From Stercorarius parasiticus (lineage: Eukaryota; Chordata; Aves; Charadriiformes; Stercorariidae), in the NCBI GenBank assembly GCA_013396915.1, contig VWZL01006771.1, positions 599,715-663,714 on the forward strand: a stretch of 64,000 bases of DNA, given 5' to 3'. Made by a program: the position numbers and the translations under genes. The stretch's first letter is position 1. The number at the start of each line of letters is the position of its first letter. The notes under the pieces are model-generated. The model did not search any database. It was given only the letters and a program-made list of their open reading frames with translations, and was not told the origin of the DNA. Positions 1 through 12,299 of this stretch are shown here, in pieces.

Positions 1-516
1 AACAACAAGATCTAAAGGCAAGTGAGACAGAAGCATCTACTTGCAATTCTCCCCTTTCTTCCCTCTCAAAACAGATAAAATTTAGGCTGCCACAGAGCCA
101 CAACAGAAGATCTGATTGTGGCCATCCAGACCACCTCCATAACAGCCACCCAGTCTCTCTCAGTCACAGCGTGCCAGCTACAGCACTCACTGATCCTTCT
201 CCGAGATGCTCCAGTGCTCTCCCTCCATTGGTCAGTGATATTAGAAGGAACTCTGAAAGGTCTGAGAAGTGCCAGACGGGCACAAGGGAAGCGATGGAAA
301 CTCGTGGCTTGGGGACAAAGGAAGCAGACAGAGGGCAAGATGGCAGCATACACAGTCAGATCAGTCCAGGCTGCCATAGACCAGCAGCCTGAGAAACACT
401 TTTGGTCAGAGATCTAGTTCTTCCGCTTTCCTTGTGGAGGCAGAGAGAAAAAGAATCACCTATTCACTTGAAAAACAAAATTATTTTTGAATATGTTAAA
501 AGAAGTCGATGCTCAC
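1..516 (-). other. LMBR1: LMBR1 intron 2, 5' part (partial)
   Basis: This is the start of the LMBR1 intron that follows the exon at 517-589; transcription runs right to left and the intron continues beyond the window edge. It begins at 516 with the donor GTGAGC on the minus strand. No further LMBR1 exon is recognisable here. The reading frames crossing 66-417 on both strands resemble no protein I know and I treat them as chance. Confidence 0.75.
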
Positions 517-589
517 CTGCTTTCCTTTTGTATCTTGTGATTATGAAGTAGGAAACTATGTAGAGAACAGCAAATAGAAGAAAACAGAT
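517..589 (-). CDS. LMBR1: LMBR1 coding exon 2 (partial gene)
   Basis: This 73-base exon encodes ICFLLFAVLYIVSYFIITRY followed by KRKA and one base of the next codon. That matches the first transmembrane segment and first basic cytoplasmic stretch of LMBR1, the limb region 1 protein, a multi-pass membrane protein of the LMBR1/LIMR family whose own biochemical role is poorly defined. Minus-strand splice signals flank it exactly: a T-rich tract ending TTCCAG before the exon and CAG|GTGAGC after it. It starts in phase 0, as expected if exon 1 encodes the short N-terminal part ahead of the membrane segment. Human LMBR1 is about 490 residues, so most of the gene lies left of the window. The neighbouring gene NOM1 confirms the locus. 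The LIMR paralogue LMBR1L is a less likely alternative because of that synteny. Confidence 0.9.
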
Positions 590-3585
590 CTGGAAAAAAT
601 AAATTGCATTTATTAGGTTGTGAAGAAATGCCTGGATTATAATAAAAATAAACAGAAAATCCAGTATCAACAATTTAAAATTGAATTCAGATCAACAAAA
701 TTCTATGTAAATGTTAAACAGTTACGTTTTATATCTTATTAATAGAAAGTTAAACCAATAAGAACAGTTTAGAGTAAAAGGCATTAGATCAATTATATGG
801 CCAGCAAGTTTTACTCCAAAATTAAGAAATTTTAAGCATTATTTACAGTGCAATTTTTTGTTTGGGGAGGAAGGGGTGGGGTTGCCTGGGTTGTTTTTTG
901 AAGTTTGAATGCACTTCAGTCGTAAAAGTTCCCACACTTTGTATCCCCTTCACTTGTAACTTAAGGGTGATCATATTTTATACAATGGGCTCTTGAAGAT
1001 CTACTTTGGAGTACACTGGCAACATACGTGTAAGGAAAGCAGTTATGTTTACTGTTTCCATCATGTCTTGAATCAAAGAAATTCCAGGAAACCATATGCA
1101 CAAGAGGGACTCATCTGCCTACAGTGGATGTCCAAGCATGAACTAGTCAAACACGTTTCCTTTACACTCAGAGGCCAAGGGCACAATTTCCCTCCTCCTA
1201 AGGCAGGTAGCTTATTTAGGTCAGATGTACCTTGAGCCCAGTGTAACTTGCATCAAGTTGTTTCTAAGATTTGGCACTAGAATTTCAATACAATAAGGTA
1301 AGACAACCAAAACACCTACAAATATGTCGTCAATCTTGAAGGAAAAGAATCAAACAGCATGGCAGTATTAACCCTCCAAGCCTTTGTGGGAAACAAAAAA
1401 AAACCCAAAACATTTGTTCCTGAATGAGGCATAAGTGGCTCAATGCTGCTTCCTTAATCTTGTTTGTTGATACCTATTAAAAACACGAGTCAGTCAGAAA
1501 TGAACAAGAACGAAGTATGCCATCCCATGATGCTGTGGTTCTTTGCCTTCACTAGTACCCGAGCAATCACAGTGAACAGTGCTATTAACAACAGCGTATT
1601 CTGCTTTCTGGTAGCCGGCAGGAACCAGATTACCTGCACCCGACAGGCTGAGAAGGTACTTGAACGAGCCCAAACTGTTAAGACTCTTTTGCTTGTGCAC
1701 AATACCAGTAGCCACGTCGTAAGTCTTAACACACAGCAGTTAGCCGACTGAATGAGGCAAAACCATTGTAGCAGTTTTTACTATTGAAGTCAGTTTGTCC
1801 TATTACCTGTACAGAGTTTTTGCTTCTGTGTTCTTGCTAAATGTTGTGTGCTTTTGCTAAATGTGTTCTATTTCGATCCAAGCTTTAGTCTCCTTTATGA
1901 TCTGAAATTGCAAAACTACTTCACCGGGCAACAGATGAAGTATTTATTGAATCAATTATTTAAAGATTTGTTGCTTTTAAGAACTCATTGTCTTAAAGAA
2001 AATCATGAGCAAAAAAGCCACCCTGAGCGAAAGCAAAAGATGAAAGCGAAGGTAGTGATGATAGCCCTTAAAAATTTACATCTAAATAACCATATTACAT
2101 CCAAATCAGCAGAATTAGAAGGTGAAAGAATGCATCACTCAATCAGGAAAGACAGACTTTAAGAAATACTAATAAAAATAAACTGGGAGAGTTATTTCTC
2201 TCTCTGTAGTCAGACATTTTAGGTAAAGAAACCAAAGCATAGCCAAGCATCTGAGCATGACATTTGGGTGCCTGCAACTGCCCTACAGATGTCCCCCGGA
2301 AGTATTATGGTGCCACAGGTCTGAAAGTGGCAGCTGAGCTCGTTCCCTGCACAGGCAACACGCGCTGGCGATATCTGAAATACAGATGCTGAAAATTAGA
2401 TTTCATAACTAGATCTCTGAATTCAAATATTTAATCTGAATAGAGTTCACCGCTCCAACTTTCCAGAGGACACTTCAAAGAGGAAAGGGTCTTGATAAAA
2501 AATTTAATTCTTCAAATAAATAATTCTATTAATAAAGAATTTTATTAAGATTCAATAAAAAAAAAATATGCTGGTATATTTTTGAATCAGGAAGAACAAA
2601 AGACCCTGAGAATAGCCTTGGGTTTTCAGAGTACTCTGACACAGCTTGTCCTGTCAGTATCGGAAAACGCAATGCCAGTGCTGAAAGAGTCCTCCTCTAA
2701 GTTTCCAGTTCCTCTGAAAACTAGACCAAGGCTACAGACAGAGACATCTAATTTTAGACATTCACTTTTGAAAATTAGGTATCACATACATGGGGTCAGT
2801 AAAATTCTTTAAAAATCTGTCAGACCCAAATAACACTGTCCCTGTGTAAAATAAAGACGCGATTAAGCTCATTCTTAGTTTAATTTTATTTAAGACAAGA
2901 ATAAAAATTACCACAATCTTGTTTGCATCTTCGAATAAAATAGATGACCTTCATTCTATCTGTGATAGCAAGGTTACAATGAAAATGTGGGTCTCTACTT
3001 ATAAGGTACCACTGAGATAACTGAGGTATTTTGAGGTCAGATGAAAGCTGTCCAGTAACACAAACTGTCAAATGTTTTATTTCTAGTTTTAGATGACAGC
3101 TTCTTTGCAACTCAGCAATAAGCTGTAACTATATATCTTGGTGTAATTACCACTCTACTTCTGTTGGAACCAAGAACAGTTTTGTAAATATACTGAAGTT
3201 ATTATTGAAAATTCACATAATTTTAAAGCGATCAGCAAGAAAAGAAATAAGTAAGTTCTAATCAGTGAAAGCTTTAGGAGCTTAACAAAAGCGAATTCAT
3301 AAATTAGAAGTCCTTCATACTGACCAAAACAAGTCAATAAGCAAACTCAGACATATTAATTCAGTCTCAGTTTCTACTTAGTGAACACTGTGATCCTGAA
3401 ATGTTTCTAACCATGTGTTCTGAATAGCTTTCTGAAGGGAGTAGCAAAAGCCAGTATCCTAACTATTTTTAGAGTGGAACTCAGTTAAGCTGGGGAAAAG
3501 GAATGTGTTGTCCATGATAGCTAAAGAACAGATTCCACTGTCCTGTCACACTGCAACCCTGGGTTCTTAATCCTCATGCTGCTCT

Positions 3586-3770
3586 TTGTTTCAGGATCTT
3601 TTGTACTGCAAAAAAAAAAAAAACAGCTCTTGTTTGTACTTGTTCTAGCTTCAGTTCATGTTTCTCAGTTAAGAACGACTGGACTTGTACGCAGTACTCC
3701 AGGTAAGATCTTATGGCCACATATAATAACACTAAGCCTTCCTTTCTGTACTGAAAATACTTCAACATAT
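3586..3770 (-). repeat. Old CR1 LINE relic (reverse transcriptase ORF remnant)
   Basis: The minus-strand translation contains RSYLEYCVQ followed, after a gap, by LEQVQTRA. This resembles the conserved C-terminal stretch of CR1 LINE ORF2, in which a LEYCVQ box is followed by a LERVQRRA-like box. The frame then degrades at an A-rich run in the plus strand (3608-3621), so it is a decayed, non-coding fossil. The flanks are too diverged for me to place the ends. Confidence 0.6.
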
Positions 3771-5496
3771 TTACTTAAGAATCATGCTAGTAACTTTGCA
3801 TTATCCTCCCATCACTGGATCCTTTCATGCTGTCCTCCCCAATTGCTTCCAGCGGAACAGCTCTCAAGTTACAGCAGAAATTCATTTTTAGGGTTCAAGT
3901 TCATCAACACATCTTTTTTTTTTTTTTCAAAAGCACGCCTTAATTTCATATTATATCTATTATTTGGGGGTAATCAAGTCCTTTCTGCACCATGTTCCAA
4001 CCCTCCTTTGTACTGACTACACCTCCTAAAGAACTGGTTTTGTGCTAACAACAGAATGCTTTACTTCGTTTTCATCTAAGTTGAGCAAGATTGCTCTTAA
4101 GACTGATACCTAAGGAAACCGTATAGTATCTTTTTTCCCCCCAAACACAACACTGTTGTCACGTACACTACAGCCAGTTTCTTATTCACTTTACAGCTCT
4201 TCTACTAAGGCGCAGTGACTTGAGTTTAAGAAATACCTTTCAATGCATTTCCTGAATATAGCCCTTGGCACATGCAAAAGAAACTATAGTCATGTATCTT
4301 CAGAAAATACAGTTCTTAACAACTCCTAATTTGACTTTCTTAAAAACCGTAGAAGAGGGCAAATTCACATATACATATGTTCATAGTACCCTAAACCATC
4401 TGCCAAATTTAATTTCTAATCACTTTTTAAAAGGCATAGGTAGTCATACTGAAATAGGGTACTAATCAAAAGAGATCAACATAAACAAAGCTACATCGAT
4501 ATCTTCAGTGAAAGACTATGTTCGTTAAATTCCATCTTTTCTTCAGAAAAATATTATGTGACAGTATTGGAGCCAATATTGGAATACATTGTTGAAGCCG
4601 TGTTTTCAATCAAAAAGCAGTGGTTTATGCCATCCCCCATCTCTACAATAAGCGCTGACAAAAGCTACGGATGGTGCGAATGCAGCAAATGTAGGACAAG
4701 CTATATCCCTCACACCACCATGTTCTCTGCAAGGAGCTTTTCACTGGAGCTCAGATGAAGCTCTTCCGGGTTTGACTTGAAGAGACAGTGAAGACACCGT
4801 GCAAAGAATGTACACAACTACAATGAACAAGGATTTCTGACATTCCCAATAGTGTCAACTTAAAAAAACCCATGCACACACACAACAAATAGTAACTTCC
4901 AATCTTGAAATTTATTTCCTTAAATTCATTCCAACTTTACAGAAGGGCAAAGCAGTTGTGGATCCGTTGTCATAGTTAGACTCCTCCTGGGAAGCTACTT
5001 GAAGACCAGCTACGGTACATTGCCACATTATAGGGGAAATACACTCAGTCCCCATTTGACCAGCTGCATCAAAATATAAAGGAAATTAAAAGGAGTTTGA
5101 GAATTTTATATGGTTATAGCGAAACAGTCAAGCAAAGCAATTCTTTATTATTAATGTCTTTTTTGTGTTCCCCCCTCCACACCACTCAGTAACTGAAAAC
5201 AAAATGCATAGATTCTATGCTACATCTAGGGGCTCCTTTTTAACAGGTGGCACATTAAGAAGTCTTCAAACCTCAAGCATATAATTCACTCACATTTCTT
5301 TTCATGGACTAACTACACCTCTGGTAGGACATGAAAAAGAAACCTGTCTTCCCCTGGAGTTGCTCATCTTCATTTGGAAAAGGAAGTGCTTTATGCTTCT
5401 GCTTAGATTACGCACTAGACACGCCAAGAGAGGCTGCTTCTGGAGATGCACTGCACTACATTCTTAGGTATCTTGTATCATCCAGCTCTTCCACAG

Positions 5497-5563
5497 AGTC
5501 ATACTTTTGGATCTGTCATCCAAAGTCATCCAAGTATGATCCAAGTCATACTTTTGGATCTGT
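5497..5563. repeat. 47-bp tandem duplication (two partial copies)
   Basis: The 20-mer AGTCATACTTTTGGATCTGT occurs at 5497-5516 and again at 5544-5563, exactly 47 bp apart. The spacer also contains a partial repeat of the unit (CATCCAA and AGTATGATCCAAG). It is a local tandem duplication in an intron with no sign of function. Confidence 0.8.
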
Positions 5564-6254
5564 ACCAGAGAGCTCTCAGCTCCTGTGAGAACAGAGCTAG
5601 AGATAAACCACCATGCATTTCAGTTCATAACTATCTGCATCTAAGGGGCTGGCACTGAAGAGTCTAGCATTAAAAACAAGCAATAAAGGTCTGAACTAAC
5701 TCACATTCCACTGTACTTATCCTACTGATGGTTTCTAAAGATCAGCTGACATTAATTTGTCTGTGTGGATGATCTTTAACACTTTGGCACTGAAATTCAT
5801 GCCTTGGATTGGTAAAACATCTTCTCTTGCAAGTGCTAGAGCTACACTTTCATGCTAAGAAAGAATATGCTCAAAATGCACAAGATATTCTTTTTTTTTC
5901 CCCGATGCACAGGATACGACCATTCTTCACAATTGTAATTCATGTGCATGCATTAAAAGCTGCATTTTTGTGTACAGAAAGATCAACAGCTTCTATTTAT
6001 ATAGTGTTGATATTCTTCCCGACTGTTGTGCAGGACATATAGCTGTAGTTTATACTAAGAAGAAAGCATACAGCTGCGTTGTCCAGTAATTCTTCAATAC
6101 CTGTAAATCAGTGTGGCAGCAAGCACTCCCAAGAGCAACCTGGGCTATGTTACCAGAAGCACATAATCATGGGAAGTAATCACCTCTCTCCAGTCAGCAT
6201 TCATCAGGTCACATGTAGTTGCTGAGCCCAATTTTGACGCTTCAATATAGAAAA

Positions 6255-6650
6255 GACATTGGTAATTGAAGCAAGGATGATCACCAAGATGGTCAGGAGG
6301 CTGGAACACTTGCTTAGTGCAGACAGGCTGAAGAACCTCAGTCTGTTCAGCCTGAGGACAACAAGGTTTCAAAAGGACCCGATAGCAGCTTGCCAGTACC
6401 TATGAGGAGGAGGTCATTAAGAAGGCAGAGCAGGGCTCTTGACTGTGGTGCGTGTTGGGAGGATGAGACTGGAGGTAAGGAGAAATACCCTCCATGAGGA
6501 GGGTCAAGCAGTGGAACCAGTTGCCCAGCAAGGCTGTACAATCTCCATCCCTGGAAGTTTTCAAGCCCCAAGTAATCTAGTCTGATCTCATATATGACAC
6601 TGCTCTGAGCAGGAGGCTGAGGTCCAGTCAGCCTTCTTTTCTACAATCCC
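6255..6650 (+). repeat. CR1 LINE 3' fragment, diverged
   Basis: This block follows the CR1 3' region in order: a GATGGTCAGGAGGCTGGAAC box, a CTGTTCAGCCTGAGGA box, a GTGGAACCAGTTGCCCAGCA box, then ATCTCCATCCCTGGAAGTTT and a degenerate GCTCTGAGCAGGAGG end. Many substitutions and small indels against the younger copy at 40.3 kb indicate an old insertion. It is 5' truncated, as almost all CR1 copies are. Confidence 0.85.
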
Positions 6651-6865
6651 AAATAAAGTAGCACCATTAGAAACTTTGTCACCTCATAATTCATACCCTA
6701 CTCCAGGTCATTTATGAATGTGTTTAAAAGTAAACACAGTCCCCTGTAGGGCTACATCAGGGATGTCCTCCCACTATGAAAAAGTTGGACATCTTACAGA
6801 ACAACACCTTCTAGCAGTAAGGAACCACCACAGAACTCCTTTGCAGAAAGAAGTCACAGGCCTTA
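6650..6865 (-). repeat. Possible CR1 fragment, minus orientation
   Basis: The stretch around 6700-6760 (GGTCATTTATGAATGTGTTT followed by an ACACAGTCCCCTGTAGGG box) resembles the CR1 segment that in this orientation reads GTCATTTATGAA, then a 'cccca.. cctg.gg' box. The similarity is weak and the ends are unclear. If correct, the LTR at 6866 was inserted into or beside it. Confidence 0.4.
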
Positions 6866-7589
6866 TGTTGTGGTTTGGGACAAATTGGCCAATAATGAGA
6901 CAACAGATGCTCTCCCCCCCCCCTCCCTCCAAGGAGACAAGGAGGAGAGAAAGAGATCTACAAGTTTATAAGAAACCAAACTACTTCAATGAAATATTAA
7001 TAATAAAATAAAAAGGAAATAATGAAATAGATATAATATATACAAACCCTTATCAAGCTCCCAGGGTGACATCACTGGCAGGCACTGGGGAAGACCCAGA
7101 CTGGACTCAGCAATGGATGGGAACTGCATTCCAGAGCTGGAGTCAGGACGCACAGATCAGGATCAAAGGCAAACAAACAGACAGGATCCTCCTCAGACAT
7201 CAGCCATTCAAAAAAGAGGCTGACCCTTTGATCCCTCAGCTTTTATACTGAGCATGGGGCAGATGGGATGGAATACCCTGTTGGTCAGTTTTGGGTCACC
7301 TGTCCTGTCTGCTCCTCCCTGCAGGTGCAACCCCTCTACGCTTTTCCAGTTCCAACCTTCCAATGGGGCAAATAATGAAATCAGCTGACCTTGGTTGTTA
7401 TGGCAATAAGTATAAGCAAGAGCCTCTCTGTGTACCAATCCTTGTCATAATCAGGTCTTAGCACTCTGAGAACGAACAGTTTTCTGCACAATATGCTGTT
7501 AGTTTCAGGGATTTAGAAGAAGCTTAGCTAAGAAGTAAAATTACTGAACAGAAAGTTGGTTCTATTCTACCTCAAACCAGGACACCTTA
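6861..7589. mobile_element. Solo LTR, ERVL-like endogenous retrovirus, with TSD
   Basis: The element runs from TG at 6866 to CA at 7584 (719 bp). The termini are imperfect inverted repeats: it starts TGTTGTGGTTTGGGACA and ends with the complement of TGTCCTGGTTTGAGG. It is flanked by a perfect 5-bp target site duplication, CCTTA, at 6861-6865 and 7585-7589. Five-base duplications are typical of class III (ERVL) elements. No internal gag or pol sequence follows, so it is a solo LTR left by recombination. A possible TATA motif (TTTTATACTGAG, about 7243) hints at plus orientation, but this is weak. It shares its family with the copy at 15245-15709. Confidence 0.9.
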
Positions 7590-10500
7590 GTAATGTTCTT
7601 TGATATAACACACTTCGAAGCATGAAACACAGGTTCAACAGTTCCACTTGAAAAGCATCAAAGCAGACAAGCGATCATTTCCTCCCACTTGCTTGCATAC
7701 TAGCATTTAGAACAGGGAGAGTAAATCTGGAGGAGCAAAACAGACAAGAAATGAACAGCGTTTTACTATACTAGGTAGGAACTGAAAGATCAAGAAGCTC
7801 CAAAAAACTAAGGAATAAGGGAAGGAAGGAAATAACTTTAAAATAAAGTAGTGGCTGTGTCAGTATTAAAACAAAAATGTTACTGGTGTTATATCCACCA
7901 GCATTTATATGCAAAGCGTACACAAGAAAAAAAAAACAAACGGCATAACGAAGAATATCCCCACTTCTTGCTGTTTACTTTACAGAATGTGTCCTTTTCC
8001 CTTACATAGAAAAAACAGCACAGAGAAATGAGAAGGCAGAGGTCACTCTAGGTAACATCACCCCGTAGAATATGTCTAAGAACACATTTAAGAGTTGAAA
8101 ATGGAACTATCAGTGTTTTGCTTGACTGTGATTACTACCTACAGAAAAGTAGTAGTGTTGCACTTCTGGATTTTAATTTCTACAATAGAAAACAAGGAAA
8201 TATGACATTGTACACCCATCTCTTACTGCTCTCATGCTGCTGAAGTATTTTAAATGTGCATTAAAATGCCACACGGCAACTAAAAAACTTCCTCCTACTG
8301 TCCCACTTGGCATTGACTTTTGTTTACTTGTGAAAAGGATGTCAGGAATAAACAGCAAGAAAATACAGGTGGAGACAAGCAGTTCTGCTTTGTCTATTTC
8401 TAACAACTCCACTATCCCATTGACATCTAAAAAGCAAACAAGGTGTTCCACCTAGTTTGGATGTGTTAACAGTAAGTTACCCATAATAAACTATGCACAC
8501 TGAAGAAAACTAAAATTTTTAGCTACGCTCTCAGTTTGACCTTGGCATTCATAATATCATCTGCTTTGGACATCTCATTTTTCTCAAAATGAGATATTAA
8601 CTATTTATTCTTAAAAACTGCACAGTATGGTTAAATTAAGTTCACTGTAATCCCGTCAGCCTTATACACTTAGCATGACACATTAAATCCAAGCTTATGA
8701 GAAAATGTCAAATACGTCTTATGACTACAGATTAATTTTAGTCATTAACACAGCCCTCCACACCTATGATTTCCCCTGCATGTATGGTGTCCTCTCAGGA
8801 CTCCTCCCTGACTTAAGACAAGAGGTGTGCAAGAGGTTGACCCACTTTTTTAGTTGGTTCCTAAGTCATGAAGAAATCATAAGTTGTTCAGCGGCTGGGT
8901 GCCTAGACTTGTTCATCTAGGAAAAAATTCCATGATCTAACAGAAAGTACAAAACATCCAAGAACATATTCCATGTGCTAGAAACAATGCTCAGCTGAAG
9001 ATTAAAAAAAAAAAAAAACCAAAAAAACCAGCCTCTATAGCCCTTCAGAAGGTAACTTCCATATGTCACTCACTTAAAACTACCTTCACGTTAACTACAC
9101 CAGGAGCAAAGCCCCACTTCCAAGGAATGAAGGAATTCAAATCAATATATGAATATTAGCTTCTACATTCCCTTTTATATACTTAATGGGAATGTATTTA
9201 TGTTGCTGGGTAAAGGGGAAAAAATACCTCATGGCATCTCCACGACCCTTAGTAATAGGCCCAAGATACCTTTGTTCATGGTCATGTACTCTATACCCAG
9301 TAATACACTCAAAAACACCTCGAAAAATGACTGTGAGTCATTTTTCTTTGACCTGTATGGGCTACAGCAATGCCATTAAAATCAGATTCAGGAATATTTG
9401 TCAGCATTAGTGCAAGATTTAAAAACACCCTCTAGAATTAACACCAATAGCACCAACCCCGACCACCCTAACATTCTGCCACTGACTGAAGGTATTATTC
9501 AACATTTTACAGCCATGGTATAATAATCGGTTACATTAAAACTTCACAGAGTCATTCCATTAAAAATTTTTTTCTGAAAAAAAATAACCTCAAAAGTCTC
9601 ATTAATACAAACTTGGTAAACAATTTATTTGTGTTAAGACAGCTTCTTTGGCTAATATTAATTTCCAGGGCAAGATACATAACTATCTTAGAAGACAGAG
9701 CCAATGAATTTTCTCCTCCTAACTCATGAAAATCCTCTTCCTTGTCTTCTCACACATACATACTGTATACTTTTTAAGTAGCACATCTTTCTTTTCACCC
9801 CCATTCCCAAAACTCAAACATATTTAAACTGCAATACTTGTATGTTTTCACAATTCTCACCAATTATGCAGACTCTCTACTGGACATAAGTTATCACAGT
9901 TTTAAACTCAGCAAATATTTCAGACGTGTTGCTATTGTCAAACTCAACACAAATTCATCAGCATCAATTCTTTCCATCAGCTAAATATGTTACAAATAGA
10001 AAGCAGTTAGGTAATGGAAAAAATGGGAGACTCAAGGCATAAACAAGCACTTTAAATCAATACTGAAACTGTGAAGCACCACATTTCGATGACAATTGTG
10101 GAGCTTAACACTGGAAACCACACCACTATAAGCCAAGAAGGTAAAGGCAGGGCGGTACGGGGTGGAAATCACACATATACACTGCTTCTGTCCTCTGTGT
10201 ATTAAACTCGGCCATACGCAGACTTCAATGCCATTTATACACATACTACTTGCTGTGGAGAGCACACGTGATATGGAAATAGAGAAACTGAAACAAAGTG
10301 CTGTAGAATAATATTTTCCAGTTAATCAAAATTTTCAAAGCCAAATTATTAACAAAATGCTCAAATACTAAAACAGTAAAAAGCACTGGGCTTTTTCTTG
10401 GAACCACGTTGATGGTTGTCAGAAACAACTTTTAACATATTCAGGTAATCGAGAAACTAGAAACCTCTGTGTGGGAAGCAGCTCAGCAACACTATAATAC

Positions 10501-12206
10501 ATATTCAACACTAAGCCGATGAAACATCAACATGAGTTTTGTAACCATCTTCATGAGAGTAAATTGGGCCCCAAAAAGCAACAGATCAAAGCTCCTGAAA
10601 GTATGAAGCAACTTCACTTGTCACGTGAATTACTAATAAGTGGGTTACAGCAGTAACTTATTCCAGATCACCTCTACCTAGCTGTATGCTTACATTTCAG
10701 AGTGATGCAACAACCAACGCCATTAATTACTATATGCATAAAAACATAAACTACAATCATGACTTTCAAAGTCTCTCCTGTTCCTGTGTTATAAATTATG
10801 TAAATTCTTGCACATTAACGTCACCAAGAAGTCAGTGTCCCCAGTCATTTGACAGCACATGTTTACAGGAAAGTTTCAGTGGTTCTCAAGGTAAGGGTGA
10901 GGGTGCAGAGAGAGTAGAGAATATTGCAGAAGTTAAGACTTTCTCAACGGGAGTCATCACTGCCCTCCTAAATGAGGATAAATACCAAATTAAATAGGGA
11001 AGGGTGAAAGACAGGAAAGGAGAAAGCACTGCAATTAAAAAAATAATTTACATAATCTTCAAATAAAAGCAGTAAGCTTATATAGAATTAAATGTTTTCT
11101 TTAGATAGCCTTCCTTAACCCAAGTTTCCATCTGCGTCACCAGAACTGAACTCTCGCCTTCTTACCAGAACTTCACCGGCAACATGCTTCAGATTCTCTC
11201 TCTGCTCTGACATTACCACCATCTCCTCTGCTGCTCTGCTCTCAGCTTCACCCACTCCTCAACCATCCTTCTTTTCAGAAGGTTTTGTGCTTTTGAAGTC
11301 AATCACACTCAGCATCCCTACATCACAGCAAAGACAGAGATCCTCATTACAACCCTATGATCTCCCAGTTACATCCTGCCACCTTATCCAGTCCCTCTAC
11401 TACATAACCAGCTATCCAAGCAAAACCCAAGATGTATGTGCTGTCTGTGGTCTTGTAATCAATAGCTGGTTTTGTTTGCTGTCAGTTCTTTCACTTTTCA
11501 TTAGATTTTTCTCAAATCTAATTTACATCTTAATCTAAATTTTCCTAAAACAGATGTCTGTATATTCCACGAAGTGTGTTGCCCTTTTGGTCAACCGCTA
11601 CCACAAAGAAACACACGAGTATTCAAAAGGAATTATTTTGAACTGTAACTAATAGCAACTTTTTACACTTCAGCCTCTAATGTTTATTTTATGTAAATGG
11701 AAAAAGTGGAACTCACCAAAAGTTGTTCCTGTTTTGGGATAAGCATATCTCTATCCACTTGTCTATGCCAAGTATTTGGAGATGCCGATTGATTCCAGAT
11801 GGATCCACCAATGCTGATCCTCAGGACCAGCAGCCAGAAGATGACTCACCAGTTCCTAAAGTTCAGTACAGCACCCATGTTTACAAATAAAGGTATATTT
11901 TTAAGAGGACAGAATGATGCCAACATTTTATATATGTAATTATGATAAATACGCACCAATCTTTCACCTTTATATCTCATGCCACTACCACAAATACTCC
12001 TTTATTCAGTTATAGTTCTTTTCCAAAAATATTTTTTTTAAAAAAAGAAGCAATACTGAGAAACTTAGGTAAAGTTATTTTTGAGATACAAGAAGCCATT
12101 TAAGATATAAATTACTCCTCAACTTTCAGTGTATGGATACAAAAATTGAAAGGCATCAGTTTTCTTGAATAAAAGAAATTTGCATAAACATTCAAAACAA
12201 AAACAT

Positions 12207-12299
12207 TTCATAGAATGCTTTGAGTTGGAAGGGACCTTAAAGATCATCTAGTTCCAACCCCCCTGCCATGGGCAGGGACACCTCCCACTAGACCAGGTT
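12207..12299 (-). repeat. CR1 LINE 3'-terminal fragment
   Basis: About 93 bp close to the CR1 3' end: TCATAGAATGCTTTGAGTTG, then GGAAGGGACCTTAAAGATCA, then the box CCCCTGCCATGGGCAGGGAC and ACTAGACCAGGTT. In this orientation the CR1 sense strand is minus. It is severely 5' truncated and fairly well preserved, so younger than the copy at 6.3 kb. Confidence 0.93.

Noticed and set aside
3576..4016. A 146-codon plus-strand frame
   Set aside because: It overlaps a CR1 relic on the opposite strand and contains poly-A and poly-T derived runs; not a gene.
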